NCBI GenBank assembly: GCA_033002965.1
Contig: JAURVB010013539.1
Location: 1-64,000, forward strand
DNA length: 64,000 bases
Origin: Piper betle
Lineage: Eukaryota > Streptophyta > Magnoliopsida > Piperales > Piperaceae
Direction of reading: 5' to 3'
The first letter of the stretch is position 1. Each line of letters begins with the position of its first letter. The notes beneath the pieces are model-generated. The model saw nothing but the letters and a program-made list of their open reading frames with translations. It was not told the DNA's origin and did no database searches. The translations under genes and the position numbers were made by a program. Below are positions 25,401 to 37,104 of the stretch, piece after piece.

Positions 25401-28400
25401 TATATCAAGACAGGAGATAAATAGGATACAATTGATAGGCCATCAGTTACTATTTTGTTAGAAGCATTTCAATTGATTGTTATCTGCATGTATCATATAT
25501 TAACTCTTTGTTTTGCAATGAGAACAGGTGATGACCTTATGCCAGTTTCCTCTGAGGTCTCTCATCTAAAAAGAAAGAAAGAAACAACAACAGCCAGCCA
25601 GATAATCTCTCCTATTCTAAATAGAACTAACCTAACTGATAAATTAACAACTCACACTAAAAGATACAACTATTGACTCTCCAACAGCTATCTTACATCA
25701 TCTCTAACTGTCATACTTATTTATCAACTAGACTCCTAAAACACAAAAACTCCTACACATTGAGAAATTCCAAATAGATAACTTCAACTTTAATTGATAG
25801 GGATCTATGAACGCATGCCTCCATATCTCTGTCATAAACAAAAGTAACCTCACGCTTTGCAGATTTGTCCATGTCACAAACAGTCGATAATAACCAAGAA
25901 GATTTCCAAGAAGGCACTTACGAAAGAGATTCACCATATTGGCAAGAAGTAGATCAGCAAAAATTTTTAGATGTCTAACCATAAAATCTTGATCAACGTT
26001 AGTATGTATGCACAATTTAAATCCACATGTAATAAAACAGTTAATTAACAACCTTAACAGCACCAGTTGCAGCAGCAAGGTCTTCTTTGGCTTTGGTTAC
26101 CAGAATTACTCTGCATTGGAAAATTTTCAATTGTGAAATACAACAAAAAGAACCTAAAGTTTGATTGCAGCTATATAAGTTATAACTGGCAATAGTTTAT
26201 CACCTAGACAATGACCATATCATATGAGTAGTAAAAATGACAATTAAATAACTATTACGCATTACGTAAAAGATTTAACACTATAAAAAATAATGAAACT
26301 CAAGAGTACAGAAGAGGAGAGAAAGAACTTTAACCTGTTGGCGAACAGCAGCTAATATTTCTTCATCTACACAACGGATTTCACTGTGTATTTTTTGCAT
26401 AAATGGTTCTACACCAGATAATGATGCTTCTGAAAAGAACAAAAATTTGAAAAGTCATACAAACACATACTGCTAAAATGAATTAGTAATCAATTAACTG
26501 GATACACTATGACCCAAATGTTGAAGTAAATATTTAGTAGTTCACTTTCCTAACAACTCAAGCTTTTGGGACAAGTGTTAGACCATCTATAATTTACATG
26601 GTGTTAAAGTCAAATGTCTCGGGTTCAAATCTCGTTAGCAGTATATACCTGAAAAAATATTAACTTGCCCCATGTTATGACCAATGGACTATTTACCCCG
26701 TGTTTGTGTTTGTTACCATGCTAAGTTTTAAAAAGTTTGCTTACACATGAAGAAGAGTATTGAAGTAAATATTTAATGGTTCCCTTTCTTACAACTCGAG
26801 GTTTTGGGACAAGTGGTTGGATTATCTAAAATTTACATAGTACAAAGGTATGAGGATCAAATCCCGTTAGCAATATATTCCTAGAGAAATATTAATTTGC
26901 ACCATGCCATGTTGTGACCAATGGACTATTTGCCCGTGTTTGTATTTGTCCTCATGCTATAGTTTGCTTGCACGTTATGCCATATAAGTGAGACCATTCA
27001 AATGTATGTTTTGGTTGAGAGATTCTATCAATTTATGGATACAACAAACAGCAACAAAAAAACAGAGGGGTTTGTACATGAAAGCAAACCAACAAACCTG
27101 TTGGAAACATCTGATTGATGTACTCCAAAGCACTGGATTTATCCATCTCTACCACTACTAACAAGCTTACCCCTTGCCAACCACAACCAATCTGCACACA
27201 CCCATTAACAAAACTCCAATCAACTATTAAAAATGGTAACAAATTAAGATCTCAAACAAGGAGGAATCAATCAATGGAACTTCCACAAACAAAATTAACA
27301 CCAGTGTGTAACAAAAAAATGAAGTTCACACACAAATTCAAGTGATTTTGCAAAGCCATACAAGTATAATCAAATCTCTTTGACATATACTCTTTCTTTT
27401 TCTTTTGGCACTTCTTATATTTAACTTTAGACTTGCATTGCCAAGCTTTCAACACTTTCAAATGCAGTCATCTATAAGTACTCAACTTCCTCATCCTCAC
27501 CCTACCTCAAACTATTCTGAAATGTACTAGGTTCGGATTTAAACTGATTGGATATGGTCCATTAATTTGTATTCCTTTTCTCTAACCCAATCCTATCCAG
27601 AGCAAATCTTTGAGGTCAAGATTCAGTTTTAGTCAAAATTGAACTACTTCCTGCATGTGAATGATATTCTTGTGAATGGAAATTAAGTAACTTCACGTCA
27701 ATCTTCTGATATAAATGGTGGTCAAATTTAGTCGAGTCCATGACAAGGAATCACTATCCTCCCTTGAATCCGCAAAGATGGGAGACACTGAAATGAACCG
27801 ATTTAAACCATAAATTGGCTCATTTAGACATATTGAATTTTTCCACTTCTAGTTACAATAATTGCTAAAATGTAAGCCTCAATTCAGATACATATATTAA
27901 AAAAAATTTTTAAAAAACATGCACACATAAAAGATGCTCAAATAAAACAATTTTACGCAACAAGTAAACCAAACACACAGGATCATTTCCAACATCCTCA
28001 AAATTAATTCACTACAATGCCCAATTTCACCAAGCAAATCTAGGGTAGTTTATGAAAATTAAACCATAAGCTCACCCAACTATGTTGAGCAGAAAAAATT
28101 CAACTTTTTCATACGAATTTGACAAGTTTTACTGCCAAACTCCGGTAGCAAAACTACTAAAGTCAAAAGGGATCCAAAAGAAGCAGGGAGGCTAGATCAA
28201 ATTAACGTACGTGATCAAACAAAACATTGCACAAAAAGAAGAAGCCGATTGGCGATTAAGAACACTATTGAAACAAACAGGTTAGAAATTGAAAAACAAG
28301 AATGCTAGATCGGGAAGAAGAAGGTGATACCTGACTCCGGCGGTCGCCGGCGACGGCTCCAGGCGGCGGTGGGGGTACTCGGCGGGGAGAAGCAGGGGAG

Positions 28401-28440
28401 GCCTCAGACGGGTTAGATGTCGAGCTTGTTTCCTGATGCC
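16408..28440 (-). CDS. VPS53: VPS53, GARP complex subunit (Arabidopsis HIT1 homologue), 24 exons, one apparent frameshift
   Basis: Subunit of the GARP tether (VPS51-54) for retrograde endosome-to-trans-Golgi traffic. Exons on the minus strand: 5' UTR about 28440-28331; 27191-27098 (ATG 27146); 26429-26335; 26110-26053; 25346-25196; 24396-24326; 23901-23777; 23587-23427; 23309-23168; 21421-21358; 21266-21069; 20983-20942; 20829-20725; 20658-20599; 19900-19793; 19699-19634; 19230-19153; 19035-18902; 18807-18714; 18255-18178; 18089-18027; 17799-17728; 17644-17549; 16716-16408. The model gives about 805 residues, close to the family's usual length, from MDKSSALEYINQMFPT to RKLFNA. Vps53_N covers the first half; the tail is Ala/Pro-rich. 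Every junction keeps phase except that exon 4 holds one extra A (about 26098), giving GGTAACC where GGTACC would keep frame and leading to an early TAA. All other exons are intact, so an assembly error or recent mutation is likely. Intron 8 starts with GC. Confidence 0.92.
26522..26993. repeat. tandem duplicate of a SINE-like, tRNA-related repeat in VPS53 intron 2
   Basis: Two diverged units start TGAAGTAAATATTTA at 26522 and 26761, a period of 239 bp. The first contains GGGTTCAAATCTCG, which fits a pol III B box (GGTTCRANNC), preceded by GGGACAAGTG..TTAGACC, similar to an A box. The second unit has partly lost the B box (AGGATCAAATCCCG). No gene function is implied; it sits in an intron. Confidence 0.6.
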
Positions 28441-29202
28441 GACTTTAATCTTTCTTATATGAGATATTTAGAGTCATTTTGTATTATAATTACAAATCTG
28501 GTGCATACGGAGAGGCTAGTAATGTATTTTTAGTGATTTAATTAATAATCTTATTGTGATTTTATAGTAGACCGAAACTCATTGAAGTTATAATTAATTT
28601 TTTATTATATGTAGTATAGATAATAATTAATTCAAAATTTTAAGATTATCAAAAACTTTCTTAAGAATTATCATTAGCTTTATCGATGTCCCGCATTTGT
28701 AATTAAAAAAATTGACTATAAGATAAGTTGAGAAATTTTGCGATAGGACTTGACAACATTAAAACGTCAGGAGTTTGCAACCTTCTTAGCAATGAGATTT
28801 TAAACAAATTTGAACTCTTTATAATTCTTCTTAAAATCAGTTAAATTAGGACGATGACTAATATATGTGCAAGAAAATTAGCGCAATGACAATTTTTTTT
28901 CTAAAATAAACACGGTAGAGGTTGGAATTTGTCGTAAGTTATCTATACAAACAATTTGCTAGTTTTGAATTTAAGGCATATCGTAACGCTTTTTTCAATA
29001 AAAGATTACCGCCTGCTTCACTATAGTATTTTCTAATAACTCACATAAAAGCTACAATGGGTCCTTCTCCATGAGAATGCAACGACAAAGAGAGTCTTCA
29101 ATCTTTTGTTACATCGTAAGATCAAATTCAAATTTCTTCTAAAAATCAAGTTTTTTTCTAAAAACTCGTGAGGAAATCATCGGAGATAAATAAGGAATAG
29201 GG
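28441..29202. other. VPS53 upstream region
   Basis: AT-rich sequence immediately 5' of the GC-rich VPS53 leader; the promoter should lie here. No gene or clear element seen up to the start of the diverged LTR at 29203. Confidence 0.4.
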
Positions 29203-31364
29203 TGTAAACCCACAACTCAGGTTAAGGTTTTATAGTCGCCAACCGATCGATTTGAGCGTTTGTCCGGGTTAGTTCAGCTTTTCGAACGCATGTGTAGAAT
29301 CGAGGCCAACCGTATGTACGTGCTATAAAGGTACATGTATTCTCAAGTATATGATGATAACGTCAGATACACAACAACATACTAAGTTATCAATATATAC
29401 GAGAGTATGCTATGATTATTTTATTTTACTCAGTGGATCATAGAAATTAGATCTAGGCTGTTGATTTTATTAGGACGTGATGGTTAGGATTTTTAGTTGG
29501 GTTGGTAGTTTTTGGAACATGTCACTCGACGGATGTCAACTTTATTTTATTCTCATTTTTATTTTGACTTGCTTTCTTGTCATGTTTATGACATGTCTGA
29601 CTGCTTTGACAACCCTTAGATAGTTTTTAGAAGCTCTTAAAACTCATTTTACACTTGATTGGTCTGACCCTAGCCAAGTGTGAACTTAGAAAAAAGAAAC
29701 ACTTGTCAAACACCTCTTTCCCCTGTATTCTCCCCAAACTGAACTCCCTCCCCTCTCCCGACGGCGCACGCCACTGATCACCCCAACGCTGGCAGCACAG
29801 CCGTCCGGCCAGCCCTCCCTTCTCCTTCCTTTGCTCCTTCCATTCGCCCTCTCTTCTCCTCCACTTTCCCGTGTTCACCACCACCCCTCCTAACCATTTT
29901 GGTCATCGTTGGCAGCACGCCACCGCCAACTCACCACCGGCCAGCCCTACTAGCCAACCTTTCTTCTTCCCTTCATTTCTCCTACCTTTCCCTTCCCTGC
30001 GCTTGCCCCCTTCCTCCCTACCTGCTCAGCCGCCGGCAACAGTTAGCACCACCATAGCCCCATCCCCCTTGCTTGGAGCTTTTACCAGGTTCTGTAGGAC
30101 TCGTCTCTTAATTTGTGCTCTACTCTATCATTGTTTTGTTTTATAGCCACAAAACTTGTTAAGTGGTCATTTTAACGGATCCCACTTAACACGGGTCATT
30201 TAAACGTCATATTTTTTGGAATTAAGAACCCTTGAGGATAAGATCCCTCGAGTTGTTTTCAAAAACTCAGATTCACAACAAGTTACCTTCGAGCCTATTA
30301 ATATAATTCCCTTCTCAGTCATATAATATAGTTTTTATCGAATTTTTTGTAAGCCAAGATATGGAGGAACCAACTTACACATATCGTGAGAGGGTGCATG
30401 TGTGAGTCATAGCAAGCTCTAGATTGGTGAGTGGGTCATTCCATTCCAGAAAGATCCGAACAACATTGCGCCTTGAGCTTCCTCACACCCGAAAATACGT
30501 GGAGGATACGAGTACTATTGTATATAGCACATGTCTGGATGTATGGTATTAAAAGGTACTAAAGGCAACTGCCTGAGAGTACTCAACCTCTGTTCTTTGG
30601 GCTAGGAGAAATATGGAAGTTTGGAAAGGGCTTAGGATACTAGTCTTCCTAAGAATGAGACTTTAAAATGAGAAAATGCTGAGAGAGGCATAATGTCAAT
30701 TAGTTCAGGACAACATCTAGTCTGCAACTAGATGGCTCCTCAGAAGTTGCTTTTTGAGTGTTTAGTGGAAGTATATGATTGATTTCTTTTACATGAGAAT
30801 CAGTCTCATTTGCCAATTTGATATTTAGTTATTTTCATACCAATGACAACCGTTGTTGACGGTTTTCTATTATTTATGTAGGTAAGGAGCAGGAGTATGA
30901 TATTCTGGCTTTAACGGAGGAGTAGTGACTGCTATGTGCACACATTAACCTAGTATGATATGTGTTTACATTGTGTGCTTTTAATTATGATGTATCATGT
31001 TATAATGTGGTCCTTCATGTTGAGCTACCAGTGATATTTGTGAAATCAATATAATGATTGTGACAATACAATAGATGTGATAAATATGATAAACAGACAG
31101 GTCAAGACCCAATTTATATCTATGATTTTGTTGTGATAATTTTTATATATTCTAAAATGAAAGTTTTATATTATGTTATAATGTTTATATATATATAATA
31201 TATATATAGTAATATATATATATATATATATTGTTATTTTGACAGGTTAGCCCTTTATTGCACTTTTAAGAGAAATTATGTTTGTTGTAATTTAGAATTT
31301 TTTATAATTTAATGTAATGTAAGTGATTTTGAGAGTGATCATTTTTCATAACATTTACATAGCA
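29203..31364 (-). mobile_element. truncated, diverged LTR of a Ty3/gypsy-like family (copy L1)
   Basis: The left end reads TGTAAACCCACAACTCAGG and aligns with TGTAAAACCCACGATTCGAG of copy L3 at 55788. Shared landmarks follow in order: CAAGTATATGATGATAACGT, a GC-rich block, GGATCCCACTTAAC, CTCGAG, TTCCTCACACCCG, and CTGCCTGAGAGTACTC. The native LTR 5' end (the TGTAACACC side) is missing at the right, where L1 abuts L2. Frames inside (for example 29871-30146) are GC-rich LTR sequence and not genes. Confidence 0.8.
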
Positions 31365-32780
31365 TGTAACACTCCAGATCTGGTCCACACTCGTGAAATG
31401 AATCGGCATGTCACAGACCCCGATTAGGTCGGGTAATCTGAACTCAATTCGTGCGGATCTAATCTCGGCATCTTAAGATGAAGGTACGACTCGCCGTACA
31501 TGGATGAATACATAGAATCTTAACATACTACTATATAGATGACATACAACTAATTTACACACCAATACAATTACGATAAAATCAATAAAAATTCTAAAAT
31601 AAAACAGATAGAGCCTCTTCTAAAAGTGCAATTAGGGTCACCCTGTCAAATCAACATATACAAATATATATAACTATATATCAAATAACTTCATTCACTC
31701 AAAATCTAATCTGTTGTAAACTCATTCCGAAGCTTGGGTCTTGACCCACCTGTGCAGTCTATTCACATTTCACATCATATTATCATGTCTTAGCATTTAA
31801 TCACATCATATCACCATGTCTTAGCATTTAATCACATTATTCTCAATATAGTAACATTATAAACAAAATATTAACCACTTTATCAGCTGACATGTGTGTG
31901 CAAATGACATCATTGCTCCTCCCTCCAGGCAGGCACATCCAACTCATGATTATCACCTACATATAATATAAAAACACGTTAGTAACAAGTGTTACTAGTC
32001 TAAAATATAACTATAACAAATTGGCTATAAGAGCAAACTCTCATATGAAATGAAAACACGTATACTTCTCGTGAACTCTCTAAAGGGCACCTACTGAGGA
32101 GCCAGTGGGCTACAGACCCGGTAGCATCCCGAACTGTATGCTTTGTTGATGCCTCTTTTGGCATTTTTCTTATTTTATTTTTCTTTGGTTCATCGGGACT
32201 ACATATATATCCTAAGTCCTCTCCTTGCCTCAATAATTCTCCTGGCCTTGAGCGCGATAGCCGAGTACTCTCAGGCAGTCACCTTTAGTACCCTTTGAAA
32301 CACAAGTTCAAACATGCACTGTACTAAATAGTACATGTAAACCTCCACGTTCTCCGGGTGTGAGGAACTCAAATGCGGAGTTGTCAAGATCCCTCAAAAA
32401 TGGAACAGTCTACTCACTAATCAGAGTCTGCTTTGACTGTCACGGCATCCGCTCATGGTACGTGCAAGTCAGTTTTCTCATCTCTCATCTTACTGAAAAC
32501 TCGATAAAATTGTATGCATAGGCCTAGGAAGGGATTCATATAATAAGCCCAGGAAGGGATTCATATAATAGGCCTGAAGGCAATGTGAGCTGGATCGAGT
32601 TTCGAAAACAAACTCAAAGGATCTCTTCCTCAAGGGTTATTAATCTGAAAATAACGTGCGGCTAAACAGTCTGCATGGAGTGGGATACAATAAATCCACC
32701 ACTCGCCACGCCCGCTTACCTGTAAAAATAAAACACAATGGAGTATAGAGATAAAACCAGAAGCGGTAGTCCTAAGATTA
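31365..32780 (+). mobile_element. truncated LTR of the same family, opposite orientation (copy L2)
   Basis: Begins TGTAACACTCCAGATCTGG at 31365, the native LTR start, and runs colinear with the reverse complement of L3. It includes GGCAGTCACCTTTAGTACCC and TTCTCCGGGTGTGAGGAACT. Similarity stops near 32780, so roughly half of the LTR is present. A 29-bp unit (AGGAAGGGATTCATATAATA-type) is duplicated at about 32523-32575. L1 and L2 meet head to head at their native 5' sides, sharing GCATGT. Confidence 0.8.
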
Positions 32781-32861
32781 TTAAAAAAATTTAATTTGTG
32801 TTTCATCTTTAATTTCACATAGGATCATTTTTTTCAGCCACCATCTAGCATGGAACTGGGA

Positions 32862-32874
32862 GGCTCTAATACCA
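32862..32874 (-). other. retrotransposon primer-binding site (initiator tRNA-Met type)
   Basis: The minus strand reads TGGTATTAGAGCC, one mismatch from TGGTATCAGAGCC, the usual plant PBS complementary to initiator tRNA-Met. In that orientation an LTR should lie at higher coordinates (from 32875 rightwards) and the internal region at lower ones. Only about 80 bp of internal region survives before L2. Confidence 0.6.
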
Positions 32875-35815
32875 TTTATAAAGACCCATTGGCCCAATTG
32901 CTATGCCCAAAAAACAAAGCACCGCGGCACTAAAAACATGGTGCCTAGGTGCTGGTTTTAAAAACATCAAAACCTACAATCCCTACCTATTACTAAAACC
33001 AGAATAACCAACAACAATTCAAAAATGATCCAATGTGATTTTCTTTTAGAGTAAGTATCTTGGGATTTAAACTTACCCCTAGTTTGACAAACTCTTTCTC
33101 GACAAGTAGAAGTAGACTAAGTCTTTGAACTTTATACCTTTAAGTCAAGATTTTGCATGTATAACAAGAAATTGAAGGGTAGTGTTATTTTGGTCATGCA
33201 CTAAGTATCTTATTTTATAAATACTTTTCATCTATGAGATTAACCATAATTCCATCAATAACCGCCTCGTTATTACATTTATATAGGTAAGAGTTTCAAA
33301 GTATATTCTATAAGTCAATATATTGTCTAATAGACTTTAACTCTTATTAAGATAATTAAGTCAACCCACTTGTAGTTTTGAGCACTCTCATCATATGAAT
33401 GACTTCTACAATATAAATTTATAGTACTCATCACATCACTCATTAGCTTGTTTGTACCCATTAAATCTATTCATGGGATTTCCACTCGCTAGATTAGGTT
33501 GCTACCAATGGTAATTACATATTGACTTTAATCTCATTCCCCTCGATGACAAATGGATTTTCATAAGATAATCCTTAACGTAAAAACTAATCAATTATAA
33601 TTTTTATAAATTTCATATATTTTGAAGCTATACCCGCCGGATTTAAGTATCTTCCTTAAAATTTATGTTGTGATGTTTAGTGCACTTTCAAGAAAGATAT
33701 GAGATCTCCAAAATTTCATTATCACGATTTTCTCGATGATATTAATTGGCTTCTCAAGACAGAGATGATTGCTACTCCCTAAGCCCTTCCTATATCTCGA
33801 CCAAATACATCTATTATACAATCATGTATTTTCATTGGGCACATTCATCAAAATTTGACAAATTTATATACGACCATCCCCACCACACAAAATATTTTAA
33901 AAAGTCAATTTGTGTTTCATCTTATCAAAATTTGAAATTCATTAAAATCATTATAATCCTCAAGCATTTATATTGTGTTTCTAATGACAAAATTAATATT
34001 TCAATAGTCAATCAGATGTGACAAAATTTCTCAAGTATCATCCAACAAGTAATTCTCATCGTTTATTAGTATAAACTAAGATTAGATGAGCTATAATCCG
34101 CTGCTTTTAAACATGAGTTATAAGTAACTATTGTGTACAATAAGGCAAATAAAAATACAATCTTACAAAATGTAATAGTTATTCTCAATCTCAATATCAT
34201 CGTACTTATAAGATTAAGATCTTCTCTCATTGAGTGTTCTTAAAGACCTTTTAATCTTAAAAAAATTAAATTGTACTACCAATTATTTATATATTATCCC
34301 CACCATGGAATAATATCATATATAAATCCTTGAACTTCATCCAATAAAGTCTCTATTTAAATTATGAAAGTATTATATATTTGATTCAACATGTTTAGAG
34401 TTTGACTCATAAATTCGTCAATATTTAATTTCTTTTTAATACTCACTTACACCGAATGAAATTATTGACAAATAAGTCAACTCAAACTATAATCTACGTG
34501 TAAGTATTTGATAAATACACTATTATTATTGTTTCACCACATAGAAGTTTGACTGGACATTGTTGTTTTATAAAAGTCATTAGAACATCTCCATCTAAAA
34601 AAGTAAACTAATTCTATATTATAGTTCTTCACAACTAATAGTGTGTTTCTTCTCGAACTTATAAAATTTGGGGGATTTTATCTCCATCATTCCTTAACTT
34701 GAATGATAAAATAAGCATCAATTTTATCTCAAATGACGATATATAATTAGAAGAAGCGTGAATCACTGTCTTAGTGTGATTGATAAATTTAGAAATTGTC
34801 TATAAGACATATAAATTTTTCACAATATTTTGGACAATCAAATTAAGGTCCATAAGAAATTTATATGTTGACATATAAGCATTAAGCTTCTTAATGTAAA
34901 CTTCATAAATAATCCTCCAATCTAATTTTTCAGTTTATAATTAAATTGTATTCTCACCATGTCAAACATCATCACTGCCTCTAGAATTTTAAATTTACAC
35001 AATTCATTCTATATCTCGTATGATATCAAATCACATTTCTTATTAGTAATACATAAAGATTTTATAAGTAGAACATACCATATTTCCTAAATATTAGAAG
35101 ACAACTTCAATAAGCACAACAAGTTAATTTTCAATCATCCATACAAGTAGTGAAATATGTTTTCTCCTCAAGAGTTATATTGTTTTCTATGCAAAACAAA
35201 GTAAACTCTAGAAAAATATGGTTCACCCACATCCAACAATCTTCATTTCATGATTAAATTTATTTTTAAATTTTGATTTGTAAATTTGAAAATCACTTTA
35301 GTTTTATTTTTGATTAGTGATAAATATATGTATATATATATAATAAAGAACAATCTCATAGAATATTATTAAATAGTATTCATAATGTTTCTTAACAGAT
35401 AACTCATCTATTTCACTAAAATCGAAATATAGAAGAACAAGTGATTCCATAACTCGTTGAACTTGTTTTAATCTTTCTAGCAATTAAAATTGTGTAAAGA
35501 CCTTACAATACACAATAATAGAAAATTCATCTCTCATGAACAAAATCCATACTTACCAATATTTCATGGCATTAATATAGCACATGCATATCACAAGCAT
35601 TAACCTTTGACTATTGGAATTCAATTTATTTTCCCACATCCAAAGTAAAATCATTGAGAAAAAAAATTTTTAAAAGGTTTTTTGCTCTAAAATTTTAAAT
35701 GTCATATCACAACCATATTCTTCTCAAACATACTTAAATCATCTTTATTTTAAAGATCAATAACAACCAACCTATTGAAATATTTGTTTATTATTGATTT
35801 TGATGTTTCTAAAAT
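32875..35815. other. long AT-rich stretch, possibly decayed LTR retroelement
   Basis: Given the PBS at its left edge this could be a minus-strand LTR or a decayed element. I see no intact frame, no second LTR and no clear end. No other feature found. Confidence 0.3.
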
Positions 35816-35817
35816 CA

Positions 35818-36110
35818 ATTTAGGTCGTCCGATCACAAGGACGGTCCATATTAAATCGCACTTTTAAAAAATAAGAAAAAATAACCCCTACGATCGTCAA
35901 TGGCCAACCCACGGCCAAACCCAGTCAGGAGGTTGGACCTGGCCGAACGGTCAGATCCAACCATGTGCGGCTAGTCCGGCTATGCCCCAGCTAGATCTAG
36001 CTGGGCGCGGCTGGATCCAGCCATTGCTGACAGCACTGTGAAACAATTTTTTTGAAAAACAATTGATCTGGACTGTCCTTGTAATCGGACAGCCTAGATT
36101 GACTTGGAGG
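35818..36110. mobile_element. small GC-rich TIR element (family member E)
   Basis: The left end has TCAATTTAGG, GTCCGATCACAAGGAC and GGTCC. The right end in reverse complement has TCAATCTAGG, GTCCGATTACAAGGAC and AGTCC. The subterminal GACNGTCC motif is the same as in elements C and D near 54 kb. The core is GC-rich (GCTGGATCCAGCC and similar) inside AT-rich flanks. Confidence 0.6.
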
Positions 36111-36568
36111 CAAGAAAAATTTTTTACCCCACACTTTTATTAATTTCACCATATATATGTGTGTGTGTTTGTATGTATATATAGTCGTATATACATGAGC
36201 TACAATTCATATAGCCTACATTAGCTATAATTTTTATTTGGAGTAAGTTATTGAGTCCACTCATATAAATAAAAAATAAATATAAGGATAATTATGAATT
36301 TTCAACTTAATATAATGTTTTTAACTCTTTCATATTAATTATTATAATAGAAATTAATTTCACAATATATATTAACTAGTTCATTTTTAAAAATCTACAA
36401 GTAAATCATAATGATGTTAAAAAAAGATAAAATTTTATCAACTTCTTACTTATGCAATCTTGTTTTAATACATATAAATATAATTTTGAATGAATCACTA
36501 AAAAGTTTTAAATTAGATGTGTAGATTATACTAGTTATATGAAGTGTAGCTCCCATTAATTTTTCTTT

Positions 36569-36632
<64 letters not shown>

Positions 36633-37104
36633 TATAGTAAAGATGCCATCTAGTCTTGGTTACAATGTTTATATTTTAAAGTAGAATGTTTTTGTATGGC
36701 ATTTAATTAAGTGCTTATAATTATATAACCAACCACAGGTTTTTTGGAAAATACTTGCCCTTTGCATCAATCTTTTCAAAATGACACTGTTTTGGGAGTA
36801 TAGTAAGACAAACCATGAATATGATTTTAGCATTAAGTAGCCTCACATCAAAACAATATCACTACAATTGCAAACATTAAAACACTCAGAATAACATGGA
36901 CCCAATTCACAAGTTGCCATCATAAACCGTATGGTATCTCATTCAAGTGTCCCCCATTAATCCAAATCATCTATATCAAGCCTTTCATTCCTTATTTTGA
37001 TCCCCATATACCTGCATCATATGAAAAACCCATCTTCAATATCAGCTCCTACAACTTATCTACAAAATATATGAAACCAATCTTTTGTATCAAGTGAAAT
37101 GTGA
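36111..37104. other. AT-rich gap with TA/GA microsatellite
   Basis: Contains a (TA)n(GA)n tract at 36567-36632. No gene seen before the pseudogene remnant starting at 37105. Confidence 0.5.

Noticed and set aside
26610..26660. Possible nuclear tRNA gene around GGGTTCAAATCTCG
   Set aside because: B-box-like only; no acceptor or anticodon stems, and it sits in a duplicated repeat.
29871..30146. 91-codon Pro/Ser-rich frame
   Set aside because: Part of the GC-rich block of LTR copy L1; not conserved in L3 or L4.
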